Shown here in pieces: positions 5,493 to 6,726 of a stretch of DNA of 6,726 nt. The notes beneath the pieces are model-generated. The model was given only the letters and a program-made list of their open reading frames with translations, searched no databases and was not told the origin of the DNA. The stretch is from NCBI GenBank assembly GCA_900547135.1, contig URFJ01000107.1, forward strand, positions 1-6,726, written 5' to 3'. Positions within the stretch are counted from its first letter, which is position 1. Each line of letters opens with the position of its first letter. The position numbers and the translations under genes are program-made. The DNA comes from an uncultured Eubacteriales bacterium (GTDB lineage Bacteria > Bacillota > Clostridia > Christensenellales > CAG-138).

Positions 5493-5717
5493 ATGAATTC
5501 AAATTTAACCGAATTTCTTAATAGGCATAAATGGCGCATCCTGCTGGTTTTGACAGGCCTGCTTGTGCTGATACTCTGCTTTACAATAGGGTTCTGGAGA
5601 ACCCTATTGATAGCCGCCGTTGTTACTGTCTGCTATTTTTTGGGACGGTTGCTCGACAAGGGGGGCAGGGGTAGCATAAAAGCCTTTTTTGAAGCGATCT
5701 TTAAGGATAACCGCTAA
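5493..5717 (+). CDS. DUF2273 small membrane protein
   Basis: The product is 74 aa with two membrane helices (about 15-33 and 36-54) around the family motif IGFWRTLLI at residues 32-40. The basic ends NRHKWR and GRLLDKGGRG suggest both termini are cytoplasmic. DUF2273 proteins typically accompany Asp23 and AmaP and are presumed to belong to the same membrane assembly, but their biochemical role is unknown. GGGGTG at 5483-5488 is a modest SD with a short 4-base spacer. The centre of the gene contains a striking perfect inverted repeat at 5584-5609. Thirty-seven bases separate it from nusB, with no terminator visible. Confidence 0.85.
   Translation: MNSNLTEFLNRHKWRILLVLTGLLVLILCFTIGFWRTLLIAAVVTVCYFLGRLLDKGGRGSIKAFFEAIFKDNR
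5584..5609. repeat. 26-bp near-perfect palindrome inside the DUF2273 gene
   Basis: The arms CAATAGGGTTCT (5584-5595) and AGAACCCTATTG (5598-5609) are perfect reverse complements separated by GG. The repeat covers codons 31-39, which encode the conserved GFWRTLL motif. As RNA it would fold into an 11-bp stem with a four-base loop; as DNA it has the symmetry of a dimer binding site. Confidence 0.75.
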
Positions 5718-5754
5718 TCATTCACTTGCATATTAAACAGGCCTGGAGGAATAT

Positions 5755-6171
5755 ATGAGCAGAAGAACCGCCAGAGAGGTGGCGATGAAGTTGGCCTTTG
5801 CCCGCATGTTGGGGGGTGACGACACATATGAAGCGATACTTGAGCAATCGGGCATTACAGAGACCCCGAAGCAAGAGGACATTGATTTTTCCAACGAGCT
5901 TTTAAGCGGTGTTGCAAACAATGAAGAAAAAATCGATTCGATTATTGGCGAATTGTCGATAGGCTGGGAAATAGAGCGCATTTCCAGGGTTGAGTTATGT
6001 ATTCTCAGAATATCTATATTCGAAATACTATATTGTGACTGTATATCGGACAGCGTTTCAATCAACGAGGCTGTTGAGCTTGCAAAACGTTTTGGAGACG
6101 TTAGTTCGTCATCGTTTGTAAATGGCATTTTGGGCACCCTCAGCAGGAAAAAGACGGCGGAAGACCAATGA
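5755..6171 (+). CDS. nusB: NusB, transcription antitermination factor
   Basis: The product is 138 aa, the normal length for NusB. It starts MSRRTAREVAMKLAFARML, the typical RNA-binding N-terminal helix. It carries the C-terminal signatures ERISRVELCILRISIFEILY (74-93) and VSINEAVELAKRFGDVSSSSFVNGIL (101-126). NusB pairs with NusE (ribosomal protein S10) on boxA RNA to prevent premature termination in rRNA operons. A good SD, GGAGG at 5745-5749, sets the start. The stop overlaps the next gene by 4 bases (ATGA at 6168-6171). The position downstream of spoIIIA and an Asp23-family gene matches the conserved Firmicute order. Confidence 0.96.
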   Translation: MSRRTAREVAMKLAFARMLGGDDTYEAILEQSGITETPKQEDIDFSNELLSGVANNEEKIDSIIGELSIGWEIERISRVELCILRISIFEILYCDCISDSVSINEAVELAKRFGDVSSSSFVNGILGTLSRKKTAEDQ

Positions 6172-6726
6172 TATTCTTGGGCATAGATACCAGCTGCTAT
6201 ACTACCTCAATAGCTTGCATAGGCCATAATTCGATAGTTATTGATATGAGAACCCCTTTGAAGGTGGCATCTGGCGGGCGGGGCCTGCGCCAAAGCGAAG
6301 GGGTATTTTTGCATACAAGAAACCTGGAGAAAATGCTGCCCTCGGCGCTAAGCAAACTTGATAAAGAAGATATTGGGGCGCTGGCGGTTAGTTCTGTCCC
6401 AACCCCTGCGCCGGGTTCATATATGCCGGTGTTCCTGGTTGGCACAATGGCGGCAAGGGCGATTGCTTCGGCTCTTAGCATACCACTGTTTGAAACCTCG
6501 CATCAGGAGGGGCATATAATGGCTGCATTATATTCAAACGCTGCCTTTCGCGGCAGTCCGTTTATCGCAATTCATATATCAGGGGGAACGACGGAGCTGC
6601 TCCGTGTTGACGAATGCTTCAATATAATAAGGCTCGGAGGTTCGCTGGACATACACGCCGGACAGCTTGTGGATCGTATAGGCGTGAGAATGGGCTGCCC
6701 ATTTCCGGCAGGCAAGCGGGTGGAGG
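6168..6726 (+). CDS. Divergent TsaD/Kae1-family protein (O-sialoglycoprotein endopeptidase-like), 3' truncated by window edge
   Basis: The frame is open from the ATG at 6168 to the window end, giving 186 residues. The N-terminus IFLGIDTSCYTTSIACIG is the ASKHA phosphate-binding strand of the TsaD family, where true TsaD usually reads TSCDET. PAPGSYMPVFLVGTMAAR (80-97) and the metal-ligand motif HQEGH (112-116) are conserved. HISGGTTELL (136-145) and GGSLDIHAGQLVDRIGVRMGCPFPAGKRVE (157-186) match TsaD's SGGHT and DDAAGEAFDK...PGG regions with several substitutions. TsaD makes the t6A modification of tRNA with TsaB, TsaC and TsaE. The substitutions and the nusB-linked location suggest a paralog, not the housekeeping enzyme. 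The start is coupled to nusB by an ATGA overlap; upstream GGAAG at 6159-6163 could serve as SD. Confidence 0.85.
   Translation, partial: MIFLGIDTSCYTTSIACIGHNSIVIDMRTPLKVASGGRGLRQSEGVFLHTRNLEKMLPSALSKLDKEDIGALAVSSVPTPAPGSYMPVFLVGTMAARAIASALSIPLFETSHQEGHIMAALYSNAAFRGSPFIAIHISGGTTELLRVDECFNIIRLGGSLDIHAGQLVDRIGVRMGCPFPAGKRVE

Overview
The window is a piece of an endospore-forming Firmicute chromosome, most likely a member of the class Clostridia. The reasons are a complete run of spoIIIA genes, good Shine-Dalgarno (SD) sites, roughly balanced base composition with heavy use of the ATA isoleucine codon, and an Asp23/AmaP/DUF2273 cluster next to nusB. All genes I can support lie on the + strand and almost every base is coding. 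I cannot name the genus from sequence alone.

Positions 2-4271 hold the spoIIIA operon in the standard order: spoIIIAA (5' end cut off by the window), AB, AC, AD, AE, AF, AG and AH. Genes overlap by 4-8 bases or sit within about 20 bases of each other. In the engulfing sporangium these mother-cell proteins assemble the channel that meets forespore SpoIIQ. AA is the ATPase, AB-AE form the membrane platform, and AG and AH carry secretin/FliF-like ring folds. The clear departure from Bacillus subtilis is SpoIIIAF, which is only two membrane helices (56 residues) and lacks the soluble domain.

Positions 4272-4409 are a transcriptional boundary. They hold a terminator-like hairpin, an overlapping extended -10 promoter (TGGTATAAT), and a perfect 14-bp palindrome just inside the predicted transcript. 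After this the programme changes from sporulation to housekeeping and envelope functions.

Positions 4410-5717 encode an Asp23/Gls24 protein, its probable membrane anchor AmaP and a small DUF2273 membrane protein. A strong stem-loop separates the first two, and a near-perfect 26-bp palindrome is embedded in the third gene. Positions 5755-6171 encode NusB. Its stop codon overlaps the start of a divergent TsaD/Kae1-family protein that runs off the right edge. The accB-accC pair found between spoIIIAH and the Asp23-family gene in B. subtilis is absent here.

I see no mobile element, CRISPR array, tRNA or rRNA, and no convincing new multi-gene system. The points worth attention are the minimal SpoIIIAF, the palindromes, and the divergent TsaD paralog.
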